Assembly (NCBI RefSeq): GCF_000002995.4
Contig: NW_025062479.1
Location: forward strand, 8,423,721-8,487,720
Reading direction: 5' to 3'
Origin: Brugia malayi
Taxonomy: Eukaryota > Nematoda > Chromadorea > Rhabditida > Onchocercidae
DNA: 64,000 nucleotides
The notes below the pieces were generated by a model. It did not search any database and had not been told where the DNA came from. It saw nothing but the letters and a program-made list of their open reading frames with translations. The number at the start of each line of letters is the position of its first letter. The first letter of the stretch is position 1. A program made the translations under genes and the position numbers. Below, piece by piece: positions 51,952-62,609 of the stretch.

Positions 51952-52047
51952 GTACATCGTCGTGTAATTGATGGTCGGTATCAAATCTTCGATTGTGAGA
52001 GAAACCGAACTATAACCGTAGGAGAGAAACGATGTTTTCATTTGTAA
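51952..52047 (+). other. short open segment, candidate terminal exon
   Basis: An open frame of 31 codons (VHRRVIDGRYQIFDCERNRT...) runs to a TAA after a weak CTTACCAAG acceptor. Codon use looks coding. It shares RVIDG with the ORF at 49611. Unrecognised. Confidence 0.18.
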
Positions 52048-52079
52048 TAAAAACTGTTTTCAATTTCTGTGATTGAGAA

Positions 52080-55000
52080 AACGGAAGGAAACTATAAATA
52101 AATAAATAAATATATATATATATAAACTTGAATGCACTTATTATAAACAAGTGAAAACACTTATTATATTAACTTTCTCGCTGATTTCCTGCTTACTGCC
52201 ATTTTCGTTGCTAAGCATATAAAAAAAAAGTATCGAAAAAGCATGATTGGCATACAAGATGGCTGAGAGAAGAATTTATTTTAAAAAAAATTAAGAGTTA
52301 CTAGTACTGCGGTTGAATCTGTCCTAACTGTTTTGTATTGCTAACCTTTAAATATTACATTGTCTTTTTCCATCTGTGTAACATTTTTTGCTGTGCCAAA
52401 ACATTTTCAAAAATCTTATGAGAAAAGAGGATGCTTTTTATCACTGAATATTTGAAACAAACATTACATACGAGCCTTAAACGATGCAGCAAAAAAAGAA
52501 AATTTTCGATTTCACACAATTTTTGGATTTATTTCCAATAACCTATCTGATAACCCCATATACGGATATAATATGATGAAACGTTCGTTTCAAAAATGTT
52601 TTGAAGTAGGGAATCACAGAGGAAAGAGCAAACATATCGAAAATATCAAAAAAAGCCAAAAAAAAAAAGTGAGTCAGGGAAACTAAAGGATGCAAGCTGC
52701 GCATTATTGTGGAAACACCTGACAGCTCTTCTTTGCTAAGCACAGATCGATGATGAACATCGCGATAAGATGGTAGAGAAGGCAAGAAGCATCCGAGAAT
52801 TTTTCAGTTATGAAAAAATAATTATCATGAGAGTATCACTGAACAAAAGTAGAGGAGGAAGAATACTTTACACAAATTAGGCTCATCTTCGTACAAATCA
52901 GCTCATCGTCCACTCTTGGTCTGAGGAATCGTTTAACCATAAATTAGGATGCAGTTTCTGTACCAACATAGTAAAATCAGTATTTGAAATGGTGATAATG
53001 ATGAATTGGAGATGTGCGATTGACGCCACTAACACTTTTTTCCTTGTTTTTAGATTCAAATATCTCAACGCTCTATCACTCATAAGTAAGTGATCGTTCT
53101 GGAATGTGATGGAAATGTCGAAAAAAAAAAAAGAAAATCAATACACTCCAGAAAGGATTACGACTTGTGTAGATAAATATCAGATATTTTGGACATAGGA
53201 TTTGAAATCTTCAGCAGCAGAAAAAACAAATGGAAGAGAGAATAAAAAGAGTAGAAAATCAGTTATTAAAAAGCTCTTTGCTATCTCTTGATCGATTTAT
53301 CAAATATTTCGGATCGTTATTCTAGTGTCTTACTATTCAGACCATTTATTGATTGGAGTGAGGTTTATACAACAAACCTATATTTTAATTATGAGCAAAA
53401 AACCGATGATTAAATTAGACTGCAATGTGATCAAAAATTTGCATGTTCATTTTAAAAACAAAAGCAATAAAAGCCATAATGCGTTTGACGCCTAGAGAAA
53501 ACACACATATAGCAAAGTTGTTGAAAACAACATTGACAGTGGCAGGATTGTTGTACTCCTCCCCTTTGTAGCTGTTTGTTAGATGATAGAATTCCCGAAA
53601 CTACTGCGGATTTGGGAAGAGGAATGAATACCCAGTGACTATCAAACAAGACGGCTGTGGTCGTTTCAGTTCTTTTATTTAATTTTTCCGAAAAATTTCC
53701 TGCGGATTGTGGTATTGATTTAAAAACAAAAGATGTAACACGAACATTGATTAATGGCTAGCGATAACTGATCGCTTCATTTCCACTTCTTTGGTGACAA
53801 AAATTTGTTGATGTAATAAGTGTTCTACCGCAAAAATTGCTTAATTCTAATCATTCCACCATTTAATATCCTCGGCTATGACAGAAATACATGAGCCACT
53901 TAAGAATTGCTTTTCTTTTTTGTTTACTCATTGGTTTAACTCTTCCTTCTCCTAATTTTCTGGATCTCAGTAATCACCATACGGTCATGTTATCTCCCTT
54001 TCATTTGGAATTTCAGTCGGAAATCAGTTTCGCATTCTTTGATGTTGTATAAATATCTCAGTCTGTTAGAGAAATGCAGACCTAGTGCAGTAATCTTGTC
54101 TGAAAACACTGTCAGTGGAAGGTTGTAAAATGAGAGATTCATTTCCACGTCTATTTATCCAGTTTTATTCGACCTCTTCGAGCTGGAATACAATAGTTAC
54201 AAAACCAACTATGCTAACTAAATCCATAGATGTTAGAGTAATAGATGTATATTCTGCCATAAAACGAACGTTTACAATGAGTGGCAATCAACAAAAAACA
54301 TGGTTTTTAAAAGATGGATCGCTGGACTTGAAAAGAAACCCACTCAGCAACTTAAAAATAATTGGGGAATAATCAGTCAACGTTCAATGTTGAAAATACC
54401 TGATAAAAATTGAAAGAATCATTACCTTAAATTCTAAGTCATAGATTAATGTTTCAGCAATATTCATACTGTTAGTCATTTTCAAAAAATCATTTTTTAA
54501 TTCAAATGATTTAGCAATATTTATTTTATCCTGTAAAAATCATTTTGGAAATCACTTTTTTAAGCACTCTTCTACCTATACTGTCAATGGACTTATGAAA
54601 GAAAGCTATCATATCAGTTGCCATAATTCCATTCGGTTCATTCAGAAATTTTGCTGGTTTGAGTGTTCTTAATAGGATCAACATTCTTATTCGACAACAT
54701 CTTATTTCTTTAACACAACTACTTCTATCTGAAACGTAAATAGACATCAGAAATACAAAAAAAAAAAAAAAAAAATATCCAGAAAGATCTCTTTGATTAG
54801 TGATTAACCAAATAATCAGGAATTCGCATCTGACAATCGTTAGATCTTTTTGAGTTTATCAATTAATTAATCATGTAGACCAGAAAAGTAAATGAAAATT
54901 CAAATCGAAACTGAAATTTAGAGAATGGCAATGACCTGAATTCTCCATTAGCTTCTCATCAATAACTAATTCATTAGAAAGACATAAATACACCATAATG

Positions 55001-55230
55001 GAAAAATATGACAAACCTCGCATTTTTTGTGCCTTTTGTTCAATCTTTGCTTTTAAAGGAACATTGAAGTACAAATTTACAATAAGAAATTTCAAAACGA
55101 ACAGCAAAAAGAAGAGAAAGCTAGAGCTAATAAATCCAGAGGAAATCCCAAATGAGTTCAAATACTCACATTGTTGCGAACTACATACGTTTAATAGTCA
55201 TCAGACTTTTGAAATATTTTATTTCACCAC
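52080..55230. other. intergenic with several 60-85-codon ORFs of uncertain status
   Basis: Open frames exist on both strands: minus 52898-53083, plus 54115-54372, minus 54526-54747 and plus 54998-55243. None shows a recognisable domain, and ORFs of this length are expected by chance in such AT-rich DNA. A (TAAA)n/(TA)n stretch lies at about 52097-52124. Confidence 0.3.
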
Positions 55231-55270
55231 TGAACAAGAATGATGTCATTTCTGACATCATTCTTGTTCA
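55231..55270. repeat. perfect hairpin: 18-bp arms, 4-nt loop
   Basis: TGAACAAGAATGATGTCA, then TTTC, then its exact reverse complement. A 40-bp near-palindrome of this quality is not expected by chance in 64 kb. The stop codon of the plus-strand ORF at 54998 lies in the left arm. No T-run follows and the organism is eukaryotic, so this is not a rho-independent terminator. Confidence 0.95.
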
Positions 55271-55415
55271 ATGGAAAGAATGCTTCATTTGCTTCATTTC
55301 ATAAGTTGCTGATGATTCATAGAAAAGTGACTGCGTTCAACAAACTCACAAGTACCACTCTTGGGTATCTTGATCAACGATGAATACCATTCTTATTCTG
55401 GGTAATGTTCAATGG

Positions 55416-55490
55416 AACACATACACACACACACATACACACTAACGAACAGACACACACATAAATACATACGTACACATGCACACATAA
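55416..55490. repeat. (CA)n-rich imperfect microsatellite
   Basis: Interrupted ACAC tracts with CATA and GACA variants. Confidence 0.85.
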
Positions 55491-55664
55491 CGTTGTATGT
55501 TTCCTTCCAATGAGTTCGGAAAGTACTTGTAGCATAATTAGAGGTAGTGAGTTAATTCTTCGCATCAGAAGCTTATATTATATGCAGAACTTAAATTTTG
55601 TTGCACATTTTTTAATTAAATTAGAAATAGATAATATGAAACTCTTATTTTCGATATAATGCAC

Positions 55665-55665
<1 letters not shown>

Positions 55666-55706
<41 letters not shown>
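55666..55706. repeat. (TA)n microsatellite
   Basis: About 41 nt of pure TA dinucleotide repeat. Confidence 0.95.
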
Positions 55707-55709
<3 letters not shown>

Positions 55710-58700
55710 TTTTTCTCGTATTTTTCAAGCATTCTCATTCCTATACGACAAATGTATAACTGATAAGTTCTCCTCCTACGCAACAAAGCAATGAATTTTC
55801 TGCGAACAGACAAAAAGTACCTGAATCGAGTATCAATACCATAACTTCCACAACTACTTTCAATTTTAATTTTATAAAAAAAGTATTGGGATAATGTGGA
55901 GATAATGTAATCAAAAAATAGGTAAATAAAATAAATAATAATAAAGAAAAAGCGTCTGGGTGGCACAATAAACTGAGTTGCTGCTATAATATCACAGCTG
56001 CTATATCATAAATTTAACTTGCAGCTGACAAGAAAAAAAAACTCTATAAAACATCAAAGTTCTACGTTGTTTTCTAATCCTCTTTCATTCTTCCATTGTT
56101 TACTAACCCCACTTTCACTTAAAACATGATCAAAGTTCACCGTTATTTACCAAACCATCCTTTGCTTAAAACAATCAAGGGTGTATTTTGTATTTCTACC
56201 TGTTACATTTTTCTTGTACCAAACAATTTAACTCGAAATCCAAAACTCTAATTTTAAGAAGATAGTAGCGAGTTACAATTATTATTTCTTTTATACTTCG
56301 AAATAACAAATAGTGTAAAATTTCAATTCAGCATTCCGCTTCAAAGCAGCCAGTCTTAAGAATCCCGAAGGCCAATTCGAAACATTCAGTATACTTTGCA
56401 GCGGTCTAATGTATGTTTGAGAAAATTTTAAAAAAGGAAAGTAAGAAGTTGCATTTGTCTTTCTTCTTGCTTTCCTATCAACAACAAAATGAAAGAGTTG
56501 CCAGTAAAACTAAGTGAAAGCTATGGAACTATTTCATTTACCTCTTAAAATATATTTAATGCTTAAACTATAATGCATTTATAATATATTAAAATATATT
56601 TCATTTCCTAACACCAATTTTCAGGTATTTTTATGGTAGCATACTTCCGCTTGTTCATTTGTCAATAAGTTAATGAATCCGTCCGTGTAAAATGAATAGC
56701 AGAAATGCTGTAAATTATGTTTAACCAAAAAAGATTGGCTAATAATCATTGACATTAACTTTTTTAATCAAAAAGTATTGGTAGTGTAACGTAGACTGTG
56801 TAAAAATCATTTTTAAAATTGCTTAGTGCTATTAGCAATTGTTAACCTGGAGAATAAAATGAACATTATATACAAAATACAATGTACACAACGTTGTGGA
56901 AAATATATTAACGAAATGAATCAGTTTTGTATATTTGCAGAAACAGAGGTGGGCTGTAGCGGCCGTTCAACAAGATTGATTGCTTTTTCACAATTGTAAA
57001 TGATAGACGATGAAAAAAGTTCTCATTAGTTTTAGTAACCTAATAGTATTCGTTCCTTTTCTTCTACAATTATATTGGTCTGCATGGTAAAGTATTTTCA
57101 AGCAAATTTTTATTCGTTTCAAAAATGATACTCCGTTCTTCTTATATTTTATCATCCAGTTAAAAAAATAACTTTCTCAATCATCAGAAACATATTTATC
57201 TATTGAAGCAAGAGCGGAAATAAGTTTTTTTTTTTCCCACATTGATCATAATTAAAAATCTGCTCTGGAATATCCACAAAATGCAGTCATGAATAATGTG
57301 ACTGACAAAGTTTCGAAAGGACATTGCTAAAAACCTTACGTAACTTCTTTCTATCAATTCAACATTAATTTCAAGTGATAAATATTTCAAAAAGGATAGT
57401 ATTCAATTAACTCTCAACTTGTCACGAACCATTACATTTTAATCTCCATAAATGGACAGAAAAGAATTCTTGGCTTCTTTTTAGTTAGGAAAATATATTT
57501 AGAAATGTATTTAAGTGAACATCAAAAAACTTTATGTAATCTTCGTTTTACTCTGTGCAATTCGAACTTAATATTTTAAAATACGGTGTTATTATGCACA
57601 GCGCCCTCAATCATAAGCTGTTATATTATTAATTGGAATTCTGACCCATTCCCACATCCAAAAAATCATTTCTTCCCAGCTTCAATGTTTTCAGTACAAC
57701 AGCCCATCCATAAAAAGACATGGAATACTTAGTTTATGCACCAAGAATTTCTAATTAATTTACTTATTGCCAACAAAAGTTGACATACGTAAACTGCTCG
57801 AAAGATTTGAGCTTAAAGGCTGAAAGCTGTTTTAAATAATTATTTTCTAATTTTCTTACAGTACAAAATTGCTGAAACATCCTATTTACAAGATACTTAA
57901 AGTTTTGTAAAAGTAGCAATAAAGCATTTCACACGACCATTTAAATATAGCACGAAAAATAAAATATATGCAGGAATAAATGACGAAGAAATATAACCCG
58001 TAGCCATCGGGATTTCATCCACTGCTTTTCACAGGAACAGTGCAATTCAGAATTCCAGTTTCACAAATACGTAATGGTGACCTTGAAGCATAAAAGTGCA
58101 TAAAAAATGTCAAGTAAGCCATAGAAGTCAAATTAATACAACAATATGCTGACTACAGCACTGGTGTTGCTCACACAATACACAATACGATGACCAAATA
58201 CTTATTGATCAAAATGATAAAAAAAGCAGGCGGTGATTCCAGCATGATAGGAAGATTGTGCATGTTCATTTCAATGGATTTTTTTCTTGTTATTCAAACT
58301 CATTTGTATATTTTAAACATGCTGCAAATATATCATCGCTCTCATGGATAATAATTAAATTACTGCCATTTCATGCAAAACATTTTCTTGGTATTATATT
58401 GCAAAGTATTAAAAATTTGAAAGTTGTAAAGAATTTGACCGACCTCTTAGAGACCATTGTGCAGATGTGAGACTGCAGAATGTTTGTGCGGTATGCCCAC
58501 TTCATCAAGATGTTTTCTTGTTAAGTAACCCCTGAAGATATCTAATAATTAAATTTTCTTTAAGTGCAGTGCGTGCCTTTTTGATAGGCAGTGAAACTTA
58601 TTGTTCAGACGTATTCTAAATTATATAGAATAGTAAAGTGGTTCTATGTAACTTAAAGTTCAAGAAAGACAAAAAAAAGTGAGTAGGATGCAAAGTAAAA

Positions 58701-58740
58701 AAAAACAGAACACTCGAAATATTTTGGTAGTATTCATATT
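55710..58740. other. intergenic, nothing recognised
   Basis: AT-rich sequence downstream of the SP17-like gene. A short minus-strand open segment near 58030 (AVDEIPMATGY...) does not join in phase to that gene. Confidence 0.35.
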
Positions 58741-58750
58741 AAGATTTACT

Positions 58751-60632
58751 CTAAGTAATTATCAAAAAAAGTATGTACTGAATCAAGAATGCAATTCCGA
58801 AGGATTGCTTGGATAGATGGATGGCACTAACTGAGCTGTGAACATTCCAGAAAGTATATCAACTCATATTGCACTATGTGGGTATAGAATTAAAGAAATT
58901 TTCAAATAAAGATGAGTGTATGACAAATAAAATTGACGACCTAATGTGTGCCTGTATTTTTTTGGCTGCATCATTGCCTTCTTTCTTTTCTTGTTTGAAA
59001 TGCCGCCGAGTTAGAAAACCACGAATTTCAGCCTGAATTATGGTTGCTGCTCGATCTTCAATTACATTGCTGTGTACCACAGAACCAGCAACATTAACAG
59101 AATGGTATCTGGTAGATTGATATATAGAATATATGTAAAAACATATCTTACTTATTCTTCATTATTAAAATTTTGTTCTATTTTTTGCTATACTAATCAT
59201 TAAATTGTTAATATAAATATTCATCATTTTTGATTAATTTATTGGTCACGTTTTTTGAATTCTTTTATACAATTTTGAAGAAAATCATTGATATTCGAAT
59301 ACATTTCTCCAACTTTTAAGTATATACAGCCCTCTCTCCTTCTCTTTCATGAATCCGTTACTTCCTCAGCAAAATAATGATTCAGGAAATTGCATGAAAA
59401 TTTGTCTAGATACTATTAGAGAATCAAAACCAACTTCAAATTTTTTTCTGCATCTAGTAAATTGATGCGACCCGTGGATGAACAAGTGACATCAGTTTTT
59501 TTCTCGCTGAGAATAAACTTTTGTGGATTGGCCCGAACCTAAATAAAAAATGCTGAAAGAAAAATAGTAGAATTAAACAGAGATGAATTTGAAACTAAAA
59601 AAATGAAATTAATTCGTCAGTAATACTTACAATATGCCCACGATATGCGGCTTGAATTTTTGTAGCTGCTTCCTCCAATGGTTCTAATGATCGTTCAGTC
59701 ATTTCATCCTTCTCGTGATACTGAATTTTATTTTATTTAAATTGCCGCCAAAAAGGAATCCAATAAATTTGAAAATTTATATCTTCAAGCTTTCCACTTT
59801 GACAGGTTTGGTTCATCAAAAATTCTTTTTCTTCCACTTCCTGTCAAAAAGTCTCCCACTTTTTAGACATATGATATCAATTTAATTGGCAACTATGCAA
59901 AAAAATGACACAAACCTGTTTTTGTAAGTCAATTTTGAAAGATTCATATAAAGCAGAATCCTTAAATACATCTTCTGCATTATTTTCTGGAAAAAAATCA
60001 ATTCAGTTCGATGCTTTTTTATCAAATAGATTACTTTACCTAACAGCTAGAAATGTTTCGTTCAAAATGTTTCGGCTAATCAAATTTGTTTCCAATCAAG
60101 CTTTTTTTCTCAAGTTTGGCCGTATTATTATTCTCAAGTTTTGAGCTGTCAATTCTTGTTTGATGATGAATGAATGTATATACTTTTCGTGTCAACACCA
60201 TATGTGTTGCAGCGGTTGGCAAAGGAGCTACTGATGAAAAAAATAAAAAGAGAGGATGACTGCTGGATTTGGAAAATTGTAAAATTTTTAGTTCTTTAGC
60301 GAACTTAACTCAGAAGTATTTTTAAACTAGTATCACGCTCAAATCAGTGACATATTTTCGCATATAATGACAAAAGGAATGTTAAGTGGTCATAATTTTT
60401 GGAATGTAGTAATTTGTACTTATATAGTATTAAAAACGTATGCGGAAATTCTGAAAGAATTTAAAAAGTTCCCAAACTTACGTTTGCGATGTTTCTGCAA
60501 AACATTGAAAGACAGAATCGAAAAACTGACTAAATCAATTGGCTGTGTTCTCAGTGTTTCACGTACAAATGCTTCTAATAATGGACGTAATCCAATTGGC
60601 ACTTTGTAATTTTCATTTGATGATTCTGCCAT
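58751..60632 (-). CDS. SP17-like protein: RIIa domain plus IQ motifs, about 240 aa
   Basis: Proposed minus-strand exons: 60482-60632, 60184-60230, 60040-60046, 59916-59986, 59631-59720, 59435-59538, 58941-59108, 58751-58835. After MAESSNENYK, residues about 11-50 (VPIGLRPLLEAFVRETLRTQ) form an RIIa dimerisation/docking domain as in SP17, CABYR and ropporin. These domains dimerise and bind AKAP helices. IQ motifs for calmodulin lie at 114-124 (IQAAYRGHIVR), 181-191 (IQAEIRGFLTR) and 208-213 (IQAHIR, partial). This order is that of sperm protein 17. The 7-nt exon is proposed because it alone restores phase between 60184 and 59986; both its splice sites are good. The acceptor of exon 2 is CAGTAG, so a one-residue choice is possible. 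The last exon is uncertain. The EVEEKEF open segment near 59830 has no in-phase donor and is treated as intron. Confidence 0.75.
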
Positions 60633-60639
60633 GTGGTTT

Positions 60640-62095
60640 TCTATAATTAAAAACATATGGCAATGGACGTGAAATAAACACACAATAGTGAAATCGCACT
60701 TTTGACTAGAGATTAGAAGAAAAAACTAAGTCAGAAAACTGATAAGGATGATATAATAAAGCACCATTTAGCAACAGTAAGCAAATATGCAAATATCCTT
60801 TTATCCTGATGAAGAAACAGACGGGGCAGATCGGCAAAAGGTTAAAGTGATCACTAAGTAACTTAAGTTCAAATATTTTACTGATCCAATTGTCGGAATC
60901 AGAAATCCAAAAACTGTACTGTAAGCAGTCTTAGCTTACATGAGTTGTATAATCTTAACTTAAGCAAGGAAATTTCAAGAGGTCACAGGTTATTTGTAAT
61001 GCTTTATTAAAATTATACTAAAAACTGAAATTATTATAAAAAAAGTGAACTAAAATTAAAGAAAAAGTTGTTAGTAATACGTCTTCACAAAGAAAAAAAT
61101 TACACAAATACTTAACTTCTTGCTTTTTAATTCGTTTCAACACTTTGTTTTTTTTTTTTTCCAAGTTTATTCAGTGTTGTAGTCTAAATGCATATCGACT
61201 GATCATATGGATCTTGAAAGGGCTTAACACTATGCCAATGTGGACCTCAATTATTCCAACTTTAAGAAAAAATTTTAGCGAAGTTTAGATTAAAAAAATT
61301 TTTTTTTAAACAACAATGATTAAGTACCTCTAATATAAAAAGGCACGGAAAATGAGGATAGCAATTATAAGAGGAAAGACCAAACGGGAAGGGTTATAGA
61401 TGATTAGACATAAACTTTCTATCTAATATCATTCGAGTCCACCTTCGAATTTCTAACAATTTTTTGACCCAATCCTTTATATGCATCAACTTCAAATAAT
61501 TAATTAACCAAAAAAGAAAGGAACTAGTTGCTGTGTTAGCACAACAGTCCTCGTAAGAATGATGACACTTTTTCTGAGAGGAAAGATTTATTCTCCTTCT
61601 GGATTTGTGTAGTAAAAAGTTTCAAGAGTATCAAAATTCCAAATAAAATAATTCCTATAGCCTTTCTTTCCTTGCTGACAGCCTTTATCACAAAGCTGCA
61701 AATGGGTCTACCAAAAAAAGTTTACAACTTTCCCAGTTGCTTCCATACGTCTTATTCAGTCAGTCAATGACGTTGTCTTCCCGATTTGCTTCAAGCATCG
61801 TTCTGCATTGAGACATCTGTCTAGAAGTAGCCACTCTTATATCATAATGAAATGATGTGATAGACGCTCCTTTTCCTATCCAAATAAGACGATAAAGATA
61901 AGAAGTGGAAACCGATAGTACCAAAAATGTTTTAATCCTCTGAACCATCTGCAAAAACAGCGTCCAAAATGTTTTGCCAAGACCAGAAGAATGAAGACTG
62001 AGGTTTGTAAAAAGTTAGTTTGGAAATGGAAGAATTGAAATAGACATTAATACCACCGGCGTTCCAAACAATGGCTAATCGAAACTACAACAAAA
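60640..62095. other. upstream region of the SP17-like gene, nothing recognised
   Basis: AT-rich to about 61.7 kb, then GC-richer. No gene that I can support. Confidence 0.35.
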
Positions 62096-62101
62096 GCAAC
62101 A

Positions 62102-62281
62102 ATGACAGAGATGACAGTGACAGAGCTTAATGCTCAGAGTTTGCTGTCAAATGACAAATGTGCTGAATGCACGGGTAGACAGATAGACAGACGCGCATTG
62201 CAGCATATCCATCCATCTGATGAGGACGACGAACAGATATTAGGTTGGGATTTTTGCAGACACATGAACATGTATCCATAG
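62102..62281 (+). CDS. 59-codon ORF with CxxC, unrecognised
   Basis: An ATG (MTEMTVTELNAQSLLSNDKC) opens 59 codons to a TAG. A CAEC motif is followed by a basic-then-acidic stretch (RQIDRRALQHIHPSDEDDEQ). Composition and codon use stand out from the AT-rich surroundings. CAECTGRQIDR loosely recalls the first zinc-binding knuckle of LIM domains, but the required later His/Cys spacing is not seen. A GTTGGG at about 62262 could be a donor, making this a first exon. A second coding-like ORF follows at 62360 (MRHPDEWEMDGRNLKTVLLL...). Confidence 0.3.
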   Translation: MTEMTVTELNAQSLLSNDKCAECTGRQIDRRALQHIHPSDEDDEQILGWDFCRHMNMYP

Positions 62282-62609
62282 TAACTGAAGCGAACAGAAG
62301 ATGCAGTCAAAGTTCAATTAGCACGAAATATATTTCAAAAATGAGTTGAGTAGTTCAATATGCGTCACCCAGATGAGTGGGAGATGGATGGGAGAAACCT
62401 GAAAACGGTGCTTCTGCTCGATGCTCGACAGTTTGCTAATTCAAACTTCACCGATGCCTTCCTCTACAAATTGTTTGGAAGAACGAGAAGGTGGAAAAAC
62501 TTCCTAATATTGCTTCATTTTGTCACCTCTACTCAACAGATAATCGACTTCCACAGTACTGTGAAATCTCATTGTGCTAATTTCATTCTATCTTGACCAG
62601 TGATCTGAT

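Noticed and set aside
54998..55243. 81-codon plus-strand ORF (MEKYDKPRIFCAFCSIF...)
   Set aside because: Looks partly coding, but has no recognised domain, overlaps a similar ORF on the other strand, and ORFs of this size are expected by chance in DNA this AT-rich. Kept only as context for the hairpin.
55231..55270. Hairpin as a rho-independent terminator
   Set aside because: The stem is AT-rich, no U-tract follows, and the gene structure is eukaryotic.
58000..58060. Minus-strand segment AVDEIPMATGY as a further exon of the SP17-like gene
   Set aside because: The phase does not fit the donor at 58941, and no acceptor gives an open frame.
59760..59850. Open segment EVEEKEFLMNQTCQS as an exon of the SP17-like gene
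   Set aside because: A good acceptor precedes it, but no donor in the right phase lets it join the next exon. Skipping it joins LQKQ to YHEKDE in phase 0.
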